Shown: positions 1-6,924 of the stretch, piece after piece
How the letters are laid out: the number at the start of each line of letters is the position of its first letter
Position numbering within the stretch: position 1 is the first letter of the stretch
NCBI GenBank assembly: GCA_002403905.1
Contig: DHIR01000156.1
Span: forward strand, 1-12,762
Reading direction: 5' to 3'
Source: Mucilaginibacter sp. UBA4741
Lineage (GTDB): Bacteria > Bacteroidota > Bacteroidia > Sphingobacteriales > Sphingobacteriaceae
DNA: 12,762 bases
Program-made: the position numbers and the translations under genes
Notes under the pieces: generated by a model
Databases searched by the model: none
The model's input: the letters and a program-made list of their open reading frames with translations, nothing else
Told to the model about the DNA's origin: nothing

Positions 1-1791
1 GGGGCAGGCTTTGTGCAGGTTATCTAATGTTTGATAGATCACCTGTACTTCGCATTTTATTTCTGTTGGTGTAATGATCTTAGCTATACGATCTGATACC
101 TCCTGATCTGTAAAAAGCTCATAAATAGCTTTTACATAGTTCACCACATCCTCTTTAGGTAATGAGGCACTATCTACGCATTTTTTATAAACATCGGCTA
201 TTATGCTTTCTTTACCTTGTTCTTTCAGCAAGCTGATAGCTGCCTCAAAAGCAACAAACTCGCCCATGCGCGACATATCAATACCATAACAATCCGGGTA
301 TCTAATTTGTGGGGCTGATGATACAACAACAATTTTTTTAGGGCCTAAACGGTCCAGTATTTTTAGAATACTTTGTTTCAAGGTCGTACCTCGTACAATA
401 GAATCATCCAATACAACTAACGTATCCGTTCCGTTTTTGATTAAGCCGTAGGTAGTATCATAAACGTGTGCCACCATTTCGCTTCTATCCGCGTCCTGGG
501 TTATAAAGGTACGTAGTTTAACGTCTTTAATAGCTATTTTTTCAACACGTGGGGCCATGCATAGCACTTCGGTTAACTCTTCTTCACTTATCTTATCCTC
601 GCGGTTAAGCAGCCTGTCGCGCTGGTATTTTTTTATGTATTTATGTATCCCTTCTACCATGCCATAAAAAGCAACTTCGGCAGTGTTTGGTATATAAGAG
701 AATACGGTGTTTTTTACATCATTATTAACCGCATCCAATATCTGCGGGCAAAGCAGCCTGCCTAATTGTTTACGCTCGCGATAGATTGACGCGTCACTTC
801 CTCTTGAAAAATAAATACGCTCGAACGAGCAGGCTTTCTTTTCCAACGGTTCGCTAAACATATCCTCGGTTATCTTGCCGTTCTTTTTTACAATTAGGGC
901 ATGACCGGGACGTATCTCTTTAATTTCGTCAATTGGGATATTAAAGGCAGTTTGAATAGCAGGGCGCTCTGACGCGGCTACTACTATCTCATCATTATAA
1001 TAATAATAAGCGGGGCGTATACCAACAGGGTCGCGCATTACAAACGCGTCACCATGGCCCAGCATACCGGCAATGGTATAACCACCATCCCAGTTACGGG
1101 CAGATTTACGCAGGATCTTAGCCACATCCATATCATTGGCTATGAGCTTGCTTATCTGTCCATTATCATCCAATCCTTCGCGTTTATACTGGTCAAATAA
1201 GCCTTGTACTTCGGTATCAATAAAGTGCCCCATTTTCTCTAATACAGTAACGGTATCGGCTTTTTCTTTAGGATGCTGGCCCAGGTCATACAGTTGTTGC
1301 AGTAACTCGTCAACATTGGTCATGTTAAAGTTACCGGCAATAACCAGGTTACGGGTCATCCAGTTGTTTTGGCGCAGAAAAGGGTGGCAGCTTTCGATAC
1401 TATTTTTGCCGTGTGTACCATAACGCAAATGGCCCAATAACACTTCGCCGGTAAAGCTTACGTGCTCTTTGAGCCATTCGGTATCAGCCATTTTTTCTGG
1501 CGATTCCTTTTGTATATCTGCGAATTTCTTCTGGATATATTCAAATATATCAGCAACAGCGTTTGATGCCATCGATCGATGCCTGCTGATGTACCGCTTG
1601 CCCGGGGCCACATCCAGCTTAATGGTAGCAACGCCCGCGCCATCCTGGCCCCGGTTATGTTGTTTTTCCATTAAAAGATACAGCTTGTTCAAACCATACA
1701 GCGCAGTGCCGTATTTTTTCTGATAAAAAGACAGTGGCTTTAAAAGACGGATAAATGCCACACCGCATTCATGTTTAATCTGATCGCTCAT
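1..1791 (-). CDS. purF: Amidophosphoribosyltransferase (glutamine PRPP amidotransferase), 3' end cut off by the window
   Basis: It catalyses the first committed step of purine synthesis: glutamine-derived ammonia replaces pyrophosphate on PRPP to give phosphoribosylamine, in the cytoplasm. I translated 597 residues. An Ntn-type class II glutaminase domain fills the first ~300 residues: Cys9 in ECGVAFI is the expected nucleophile after removal of a short propeptide, followed by HNRGQDGAG (45-53), GHLRYGT (120-126), GNFNMTN (153-159) and WDGGYTI (234-240). The phosphoribosyltransferase domain carries the PRPP loop LDDSIVRGTT (461-470). The frame is open to base 1, so the C-terminus is missing; Bacteroidota have a long form of about 630 residues, so roughly 30 residues may be lost. 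The ATG at 1791 is chosen because it places Cys9 correctly and lies 17 nt after a -7 promoter box. The 114-nt leader region shows no purine riboswitch that I can recognise. Confidence 0.96.
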   Translation of the reverse strand, partial: MSDQIKHECGVAFIRLLKPLSFYQKKYGTALYGLNKLYLLMEKQHNRGQDGAGVATIKLDVAPGKRYISRHRSMASNAVADIFEYIQKKFADIQKESPEKMADTEWLKEHVSFTGEVLLGHLRYGTHGKNSIESCHPFLRQNNWMTRNLVIAGNFNMTNVDELLQQLYDLGQHPKEKADTVTVLEKMGHFIDTEVQGLFDQYKREGLDDNGQISKLIANDMDVAKILRKSARNWDGGYTIAGMLGHGDAFVMRDPVGIRPAYYYYNDEIVVAASERPAIQTAFNIPIDEIKEIRPGHALIVKKNGKITEDMFSEPLEKKACSFERIYFSRGSDASIYRERKQLGRLLCPQILDAVNNDVKNTVFSYIPNTAEVAFYGMVEGIHKYIKKYQRDRLLNREDKISEEELTEVLCMAPRVEKIAIKDVKLRTFITQDADRSEMVAHVYDTTYGLIKNGTDTLVVLDDSIVRGTTLKQSILKILDRLGPKKIVVVSSAPQIRYPDCYGIDMSRMGEFVAFEAAISLLKEQGKESIIADVYKKCVDSASLPKEDVVNYVKAIYELFTDQEVSDRIAKIITPTEIKCEVQVIYQTLDNLHKACP

Positions 1792-1807
1792 GATTGATGA
1801 TGAGCCG

Positions 1808-1815
1808 CAAAGTTA
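1808..1815 (-). promoter_or_regulatory. Candidate purF promoter, -7 box TAACTTTG
   Basis: On the minus strand TAACTTTG matches the Bacteroidota -7 consensus TAnnTTTG at every fixed position. It ends 17 nt before the purF ATG, implying a leader of only about 10-13 nt. No TTG-type -33 box is clear; a TTTA lies about 22 nt upstream. The box match is seen; its use as a promoter is inferred. Confidence 0.55.
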
Positions 1816-1905
1816 TAACTTTCTACTAAAGTCTTGTTAAATTGATTGTCATTAATTCGTATTAAAATAATATAAATTTAACAATCAGCTATGCTGCATT
1901 TTACG

Positions 1906-2145
1906 CTAATATGTTTCTTCACTATTTGATCTGGAACGCTCATCTATAGCCTCTCCAATTTCTTGTAACGGCATGTGCTGTACAGATGCAGGGGTTTCAA
2001 CATACACCCATAAGCCGGCGTCAGTTTTACCAATTTTGTGATAAGCCGCACCGCAAAAAACATCATAAAGCTGTGGCATAACAGAACCCAGCTTAACTTT
2101 ATAATCAGTATTGTTAACAGTAACGATGAAAGAGTTATTTTTCAT
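1906..2145 (-). CDS. Small protein of unknown function, 79 residues
   Basis: I do not recognise this family. The reading begins MKNNSFIVTVNN and ends RSNSEETY. It has no signal peptide, membrane segment, cysteine pair or known motif. The first third looks like alternating beta strands (FIVTVNNTDYKVKL), followed by LYDVFCGAAYHKIGK, an aromatic stretch GLWVYVETP, and a charged, probably helical tail (LQEIGEAIDERSRS), so a small soluble alpha/beta protein is likely. The frame could be extended to a TTG at 2187, but that lies only 5 nt after the candidate -7 box, so the ATG at 2145 is preferred. It sits alone between the amt terminator and purF, with its own candidate promoter, so it is probably a separate transcript. 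Confidence 0.72.
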   Translation of the reverse strand: MKNNSFIVTVNNTDYKVKLGSVMPQLYDVFCGAAYHKIGKTDAGLWVYVETPASVQHMPLQEIGEAIDERSRSNSEETY

Positions 2146-2191
2146 AATATGGTATTTTAAATAACGCGAAAAGGAAGGTACTAACAATTAT

Positions 2192-2199
2192 CAAAATTA
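2192..2199 (-). promoter_or_regulatory. Candidate promoter of the 79-residue protein, -7 box TAATTTTG
   Basis: TAATTTTG on the minus strand is a full match to TAnnTTTG. It begins 1 nt after the T-tract of the amt terminator and ends 47 nt before the ATG at 2145. The region where a -33 TTG would lie is taken up by the terminator stem, so no -33 box is seen. This packing of terminator and promoter supports a separate transcription unit. Confidence 0.5.
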
Positions 2200-2200
2200 C

Positions 2201-2229
2201 AAAAAAAAGGCCCTGATCTATCAGGGCCT
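2201..2229 (-). terminator. Rho-independent terminator after amt
   Basis: On the minus strand a perfect 10-bp stem (AGGCCCTGAT at 2229-2220, ATCAGGGCCT at 2217-2208) with a 2-nt centre is followed at once by a run of eight T (2208-2201, the first shared with the stem). It starts 37 nt after the amt stop codon and is the only strong GC-rich stem plus T-run in the window. The stem is nearly symmetrical, but only the minus strand has the T-run. Confidence 0.92.
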
Positions 2230-2265
2230 CCAACTATGGTTTATAGATTGTTTAGTGTATAAAAT

Positions 2266-3573
2266 TTAAAGTCTTTCGCCGTGCTGGCTAATGTCTAAGC
2301 CTATCACTTCCTCTTCTGCCGAAACACGTAAAGGCGATATCATATCAGTGATCTTTAGTAACAGCAGTGAGCCAAAAAAGGCATATATAGAAACAATAAT
2401 TAAGGCAAACACCTGTATTAAAAACAAATGCGACTCGCCAAAGAACAGTCCGTTGCCGGTTACGTTGGCCGGGTTAACATTCTTGTTTGCAAACACACCG
2501 GTAAGCAACATGCCTACCATACCACCAACACCATGACAAGGAAACACGTCTAATGTATCATCTATTGAAGTACCCGTGCGCCACTCAACTACCAGGTTAC
2601 TTATTACTGCTGATATGATGCCGATAGCCAATGAATGCGGGATGGAAACAAAACCCGCTGCTGGGGTAATGGCTACCAAACCTACAACCGCCCCTATACA
2701 GGTACCCATTGCAGAAGGTTTGCGGCCGCGCAGCATATCAAAAAACATCCAGGTTAAACCGGCTGCTGCCGATGCAGTGGTGCTTGTTGCCAAAGCCGTA
2801 ACCGCCAAATGATTTGCCCCAAATGCCGATCCTGCGTTAAAACCAAACCAACCAAACCATAATAAGCCAGTACCTATCAATACATAAGTAATACGGGCGG
2901 GCGCATGGCTCGGCTCGTTTCTTTTCTTTAAATATAAGGCTGATGCTAAGGCCGCCCACCCGGCAGACATATGTACAACCGTACCACCTGCAAAGTCAAG
3001 TACACCTAATTTGTTTAATAAACCATCGGGGTGCCAGGTTGCATGCGCCAGGGGTGTAAATATAAATATGCTGAACAGCACCAAGAAAATGATATACGAA
3101 TTGAAGCGGATACGCTCTGCAAACGCACCGGTTATTAATGCCGGAGTTATAATGGCAAATTTTAACTGGTACATGGCGAATAACAACAACGGAATTGTAG
3201 GTGCCGATTTCCAGGTGGAGTCGCCTAGCATGCCTTTCATCATAAAATAAGTAGCCGGATTGCCAATTACACCGTGAAAACTATCACCAAAAGCCAGGCT
3301 AAACCCAAATATGCCCCACATTACGGTAATAATAACCATACAAATAACACTTTGCAGCATGGTTGATATCACATTCTTTTTATTAACCATACCGCCGTAA
3401 AAAAACGCCAGGCCGGGTGTCATAATTAGAACCAACGCGGTCGACATGAGCATCCAGGCTATGTCGCCGGTATTAAAATGCGATTTGCCGGTATTTTTAA
3501 ATTCGACCGATGGAAAAATAAAGGTTAATGCTAAAATACAAAGGATAACAAAAAACGGAAAGTAGCGCTTCAT
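2266..3573 (-). CDS. amt: Ammonium transporter, Amt/MEP/Rh family
   Basis: This inner-membrane channel takes up ammonium. The 435-residue protein has a hydrophobic N-terminus, probably a signal peptide (about residues 5-20), then about eleven membrane segments, which is usual for the family. Diagnostic features are GLAFFYGGMVNKKNV (54-68), ITGAFAERIRF (147-157), the signature DFAGGTVVHMSAGWAALA (193-210) and DVFPCHGVGG (342-351). The twin pore histidines are His201 and His347. Asp193 and Trp180 correspond to the conserved Asp and Trp near the substrate site. The cytoplasmic tail keeps the AEEEVIGLD...HGE motif, which in characterised homologues couples to PII proteins, but no glnK/glnB gene is next to it. 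The ATG at 3573 is the natural start. It lies 108 nt after nuoN and ends in a strong terminator, so it is probably its own unit; I found no convincing promoter box. Confidence 0.97.
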   Translation of the reverse strand: MKRYFPFFVILCILALTFIFPSVEFKNTGKSHFNTGDIAWMLMSTALVLIMTPGLAFFYGGMVNKKNVISTMLQSVICMVIITVMWGIFGFSLAFGDSFHGVIGNPATYFMMKGMLGDSTWKSAPTIPLLLFAMYQLKFAIITPALITGAFAERIRFNSYIIFLVLFSIFIFTPLAHATWHPDGLLNKLGVLDFAGGTVVHMSAGWAALASALYLKKRNEPSHAPARITYVLIGTGLLWFGWFGFNAGSAFGANHLAVTALATSTTASAAAGLTWMFFDMLRGRKPSAMGTCIGAVVGLVAITPAAGFVSIPHSLAIGIISAVISNLVVEWRTGTSIDDTLDVFPCHGVGGMVGMLLTGVFANKNVNPANVTGNGLFFGESHLFLIQVFALIIVSIYAFFGSLLLLKITDMISPLRVSAEEEVIGLDISQHGERL

Positions 3574-3657
3574 AGAAATATTAGAGAATAATTTTAAAAA
3601 ACGGCCGAATTTATGATTAAATTCATAAATAAATGAAATAAATGTTTAATTTTTATT

Positions 3658-3683
3658 AAAAAAGATACGAATTGATCTTTTTT
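3658..3683 (-). terminator. Weak AT-rich hairpin at the end of nuoN, possible terminator
   Basis: On the minus strand AAAAAAGAT and ATCTTTTTT form a perfect 9-bp stem around an 8-nt loop, and the T-rich 3' arm runs on. The first arm overlaps the nuoN stop codon. With one G-C pair per stem it would be weak, but it is the only terminator-like structure between nuoN and amt. The rest of the 108-nt gap is AT-rich with no clear motif. Confidence 0.35.
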
Positions 3684-5181
3684 ATAGAAATTGGGTAAGC
3701 CAGCCAGGGAAAACCCCAAGCAATACCAATACCAGCGATATTATTATCGCAACTGCTAATAGATAATTGGGTTGGGTTACGATTTCAGGGATAGTATCTG
3801 TCCGTTTTAAAAATAAATTAAGCGGTATTTTGATGTAGTAAAACAAAGATACTACAGTAGTTAGCGCACCAGTTATGGTTAATAGTAACAACCATACGTT
3901 ATGATTTGCCTGGTAAACCCCATAAACTGCCGAAAACACAAACAACTTCCCTGTAAAACCGGCAGTTACCGGCAAACCGGTTAATGAAATCATTATAATT
4001 ACAAAGCATACAGAGGCCGCGGGATATTTAAGTCCCAAACCTTTATAGGTATTTACATCTTCAGAGCCTGTTATCTTTGTGAAATAACTTACCAGCATTA
4101 GCGCGCCTATGTTGGCTAAGGCATATACCGCTAAATAATATTCCAACGCTTTAATGCCCTGCGCATTAAACACTACTACAGCCATTAAAGCAAAACCGGT
4201 ATGCCCAATGCTTGAATAGGCCAGCATGCGTTTAACATTATTTTGCATAACGGCGGCAAAGTTGCCCGCTATCATGGTGATGATGCCTATTACAGAAAGA
4301 TACAATCCAAAATCAAAAGCTTTCCATTCGGGAGACATAAGGAACGGCGTTAAAAAATTGACCAGCAAAGCAAACGCTGCAATTTTAGGCACGATTGATA
4401 AAAACGCGGTAACAGGTGTCGGCGCACCTTCATAAACATCGGGCACCCAAAAGTGGATGGGGACAAATGATAGCTTAAACCCAATACCTACCAAGACTAA
4501 GGTTATAGCAAAAGCCGCCCCTACCGCATGAACCTTTATCAGCCCTGAAGTAAAATTATAGTCAAACAGATCCAACGCACCTGTAAACCCATAAAGCAGC
4601 GATATGCCATAAAGCATAATGGCCGATGACGCCGCGCCAAACAATACGTATTTTAAACCAGCCTCGGTACTAAAAGCATTTTCTGACCGATAAGCAACTA
4701 ACAGGTATGACGCGATGGAAACCATCTCGATAGCCAGATAAATGGACAACAGGTTTACCGCCATAGTCATTAAATGCAGACCCAATACAGCGGCAATGGT
4801 TATTGAATATAGATCGGATAGTTTTTTAGTGTGCGACTTTAACTGCTCATCCCAGGCAAAATATAGCAACAGTAAAAACGCGGCGCTATCAATAATCAAC
4901 CTGAACACTACGGAGGCGTGCGACTGTAGTAACATCCCTTCAAACATTACTCGCGTTTGGTCGCCTTTTAGGGCCAGTATTTGTGTGTCTCTGAATATAA
5001 CTAACCCGATACCCGCGCAGGCCACAATGTGGCATAGCTTCTCTGAGTTGCGGCCAAATATCAGATCGGTAATTAATACCAGGATAAACAACACAGATAA
5101 GGTTATCTCGGGCTTGAAAAAATTCAAGTCGCCCCAAATATTGGATAGCTGGTCGTGTATAAAAGGTATTAACTCGTGCAT
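3682..5181 (-). CDS. nuoN: NADH-quinone oxidoreductase subunit N
   Basis: One of the three antiporter-like proton-pumping subunits of complex I, in the inner membrane. The 499-residue protein is almost entirely transmembrane and of usual length. The pump residues are present: Glu152 in YLAIEMVS (TM5), Lys236 in GIGFKLSFVPIHFW (TM7), Lys266 in IVPKIAAF (TM8), and Lys412 in TAGFTGKLFVF (TM12). EAGLKYVLFGAASSA (173-187) and NVKRMLAYSSIGHTGF (315-330) are further family blocks. The ATG at 5181 begins after a single base from the nuoM stop codon, so translation is probably coupled. It is the last gene of the nuo cluster, which is its usual place, and it is followed by a weak hairpin and then amt. 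Confidence 0.97.
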   Translation of the reverse strand: MHELIPFIHDQLSNIWGDLNFFKPEITLSVLFILVLITDLIFGRNSEKLCHIVACAGIGLVIFRDTQILALKGDQTRVMFEGMLLQSHASVVFRLIIDSAAFLLLLYFAWDEQLKSHTKKLSDLYSITIAAVLGLHLMTMAVNLLSIYLAIEMVSIASYLLVAYRSENAFSTEAGLKYVLFGAASSAIMLYGISLLYGFTGALDLFDYNFTSGLIKVHAVGAAFAITLVLVGIGFKLSFVPIHFWVPDVYEGAPTPVTAFLSIVPKIAAFALLVNFLTPFLMSPEWKAFDFGLYLSVIGIITMIAGNFAAVMQNNVKRMLAYSSIGHTGFALMAVVVFNAQGIKALEYYLAVYALANIGALMLVSYFTKITGSEDVNTYKGLGLKYPAASVCFVIIMISLTGLPVTAGFTGKLFVFSAVYGVYQANHNVWLLLLTITGALTTVVSLFYYIKIPLNLFLKRTDTIPEIVTQPNYLLAVAIIISLVLVLLGVFPGWLTQFL

Positions 5182-5182
5182 T

Positions 5183-6790
5183 TTATTTGGTTACATGTAA
5201 AAACTGTACTAACGCCAATACCGAATCATTGATCTTACTAAACACCAACGATGGCATTATACCCAACACCAATACCATTATTGCCAATGGCAACAAGCTA
5301 ATTATTTCGCGGATGTTTAGATCAACTAAAGCTGCTTTCCAAACCTCAGCCCCTTTCAAGGATACCGAACCAAAGAACATGCGTTGAAGCGTCCATAAAA
5401 AGTAGCAGGCACTTAATAGTATACCAACTGCGCCGCATACCGCCATCCAGTAAGGCAGCAACCCATTTACCGATGGTGATTTAAACGCGCCTGCTAATGA
5501 GAATGCCTCGGCTATAAAGGCAGAGAATCCGGGCAAGCCCAATGATGCAAAGAAAGCGATCATTACAAATATGGTGTACTTAGGCATCAGGGTACCTAAT
5601 CCGCGGAAATTGTAAATATCCCTGTCATGCACCCGGTTATATACCACCCCTGCCAAAAAGAACAACATGGTTGATAAAAACCCGTGGCTCACCATTTGTA
5701 TTACCGCGCCGCTTAAACCCTCTGCAGTTTGCGAGGCTATACCCAGTAATACAAACCCCATTTGCGATACGGATGAGTAAGCTATAACCCGTTTAAGATC
5801 GCGTTGAGCCAACGCGTTTAACGCGCCATATATAATAGAGATAACCCCTAATAAACCCAACCAGAACGCCCCTGAAGTAGCTACATCAGGGAATATACCC
5901 AGGCATATCCTGATAATTCCGTACCCGCCAATTTTTAGTAGGATAGCGGCTAATATAATAGAGACCGGCGTTGGTGCCTCAACGTGTGCATCGGGCAGCC
6001 AGGTATGTAATGGCACAACCGGCACTTTAATAGCAAAGGCTATAAACAGGATAATAAACCCAAGCGTTCGCGCTTGTATACCAAATAAAGTATAATGACT
6101 TAAAGTTGAGAATATAGAACCTTGACCGTAGTTGGCCGGGTTCATCATCTGCACCATGTTAAAGGTATGGTTGCCGGTTGTTGGGTCGGTTACCGACAGG
6201 TATAACCCTATCATCACCAGTAACATAAATACCGAACCAAATAACGTGTACAAGAAGAATTTTATAGCCGCATACTCGCGCCTTGCGCCGCCCCACATCC
6301 CTATCATGAAATATAATGGCAACAGCATTAACTCGTAGAAGATATAGAACAGGAAGAAATCTAACGAACAAAACACGCCCATTACCGCCATATCCAATAT
6401 CAGGAACAGCACGAAGAACCCTTTCAGGTTACTCTTTATTTCCCATGATGCCAGAGCAGCAATAACCAATACTACCGATGTCATGAGTAATAATGTGATT
6501 GATATACCGTCTATCCCCACAAAGTAATCCATTTGCATACGGCCCAGGCTGCCCAGGTCCAAATTTATCCAGAGTAGTTTTTGCACAAACTGAAACTGGC
6601 TCTCGGTAGCTATACCGCCAAAAGCCGCGCCTGTTTTAAAGTTAAGATACAAGCTCACACTCATACATAACTGTACCAGCGTGGCCAGTAGTGTAATGTA
6701 TTTAAAACTACCGCGCAGGTTGGATGGCATCAATGCGATGATGAGCCCAAACAGCAACGGTATAAATATGAGTATGGTTAAACTATTCAT
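5183..6790 (-). CDS. nuoM: NADH-quinone oxidoreductase subunit M
   Basis: The middle antiporter-like proton pump of the complex I membrane arm. The 535 residues are nearly all hydrophobic helices, and length is normal. Key residues seen: Glu153 in IFYELMLLPLYF (TM5), Lys255 in AFAIKVPVVPLHTWLPDAHVE (TM7), Lys286 in AAILLKIGGYG (TM8), and Glu428 in FSAFIAEAF (TM12), where NuoL and NuoN have Lys; that is the known distinction of NuoM. DLKRVIAYSSVSQMGF (331-346) is the shared Mrp/Nuo block. It starts with ATG, only 5 nt after the GATNTGA repeat arm that separates it from nuoL (132-nt gap), and its stop lies 1 nt before nuoN. Confidence 0.97.
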   Translation of the reverse strand: MNSLTILIFIPLLFGLIIALMPSNLRGSFKYITLLATLVQLCMSVSLYLNFKTGAAFGGIATESQFQFVQKLLWINLDLGSLGRMQMDYFVGIDGISITLLLMTSVVLVIAALASWEIKSNLKGFFVLFLILDMAVMGVFCSLDFFLFYIFYELMLLPLYFMIGMWGGARREYAAIKFFLYTLFGSVFMLLVMIGLYLSVTDPTTGNHTFNMVQMMNPANYGQGSIFSTLSHYTLFGIQARTLGFIILFIAFAIKVPVVPLHTWLPDAHVEAPTPVSIILAAILLKIGGYGIIRICLGIFPDVATSGAFWLGLLGVISIIYGALNALAQRDLKRVIAYSSVSQMGFVLLGIASQTAEGLSGAVIQMVSHGFLSTMLFFLAGVVYNRVHDRDIYNFRGLGTLMPKYTIFVMIAFFASLGLPGFSAFIAEAFSLAGAFKSPSVNGLLPYWMAVCGAVGILLSACYFLWTLQRMFFGSVSLKGAEVWKAALVDLNIREIISLLPLAIMVLVLGIMPSLVFSKINDSVLALVQFLHVTK

Positions 6791-6795
6791 CTTTT

Positions 6796-6924
6796 GATGA
6801 GATTTGAGATGTGAGATATGAGATGTGAGAAACTATTACTTTAGTACCAGATAAATACAAACTATCGACAACCGATATCGGCGCGTCGGTCAATCTAATA
6901 TCTCATATCTCATATCTCATATCT
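6796..6924. repeat. Inverted arms of a 7-nt tandem repeat (GATNTGA)n around a 63-nt core, between nuoL and nuoM
   Basis: On the plus strand, 6796-6830 reads as 7-nt units GATTTGA, GATGTGA, GATATGA, GATGTGA with partial ends. 6894-6924 holds the reverse orientation: TCTAATA then three exact TCTCATA units and TCT. The arms can pair over about four units with a few mismatches. The core (6831-6893) is not repetitive but contains CCGATATCGG, a 10-nt palindrome. One arm includes the first two bases (TA) of the nuoL stop codon read on the minus strand, and the other ends 5 nt before nuoM, so the element fills the gap. It looks like an interspersed intergenic element; there is no coding capacity and no T-run for a terminator. 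Confidence 0.8.

Noticed and set aside
1136..1723. Open frames on both strands inside purF
   Set aside because: The purF frame is continuous with all catalytic motifs, so these are shadows.
1792..1905. Purine riboswitch or other leader RNA before purF
   Set aside because: No conserved purine-aptamer core is visible, and the likely leader is only about 10-13 nt.
2146..2187. Longer start (TTG at 2187) for the 79-residue protein
   Set aside because: It would start only 5 nt after the -7 box, before or at the likely transcription start, and adds 14 residues without family support.
4742..5200. Long plus-strand open frame (152 codons) across the nuoN start
   Set aside because: It is antisense to nuoN, whose protein is clearly conserved. 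The plus-strand product is rich in Asn, Ser and Thr as expected from a mirror of hydrophobic codons.
6831..6893. Core between the GATNTGA arms as a small RNA or transposon remnant
   Set aside because: 63 nt with no open frame, no recognisable RNA fold beyond a 10-nt palindrome and no transposase similarity.
6796..6924. CRISPR-like array
   Set aside because: The units are 7 nt, without spacers, and the arms are inverted. No cas gene is present.
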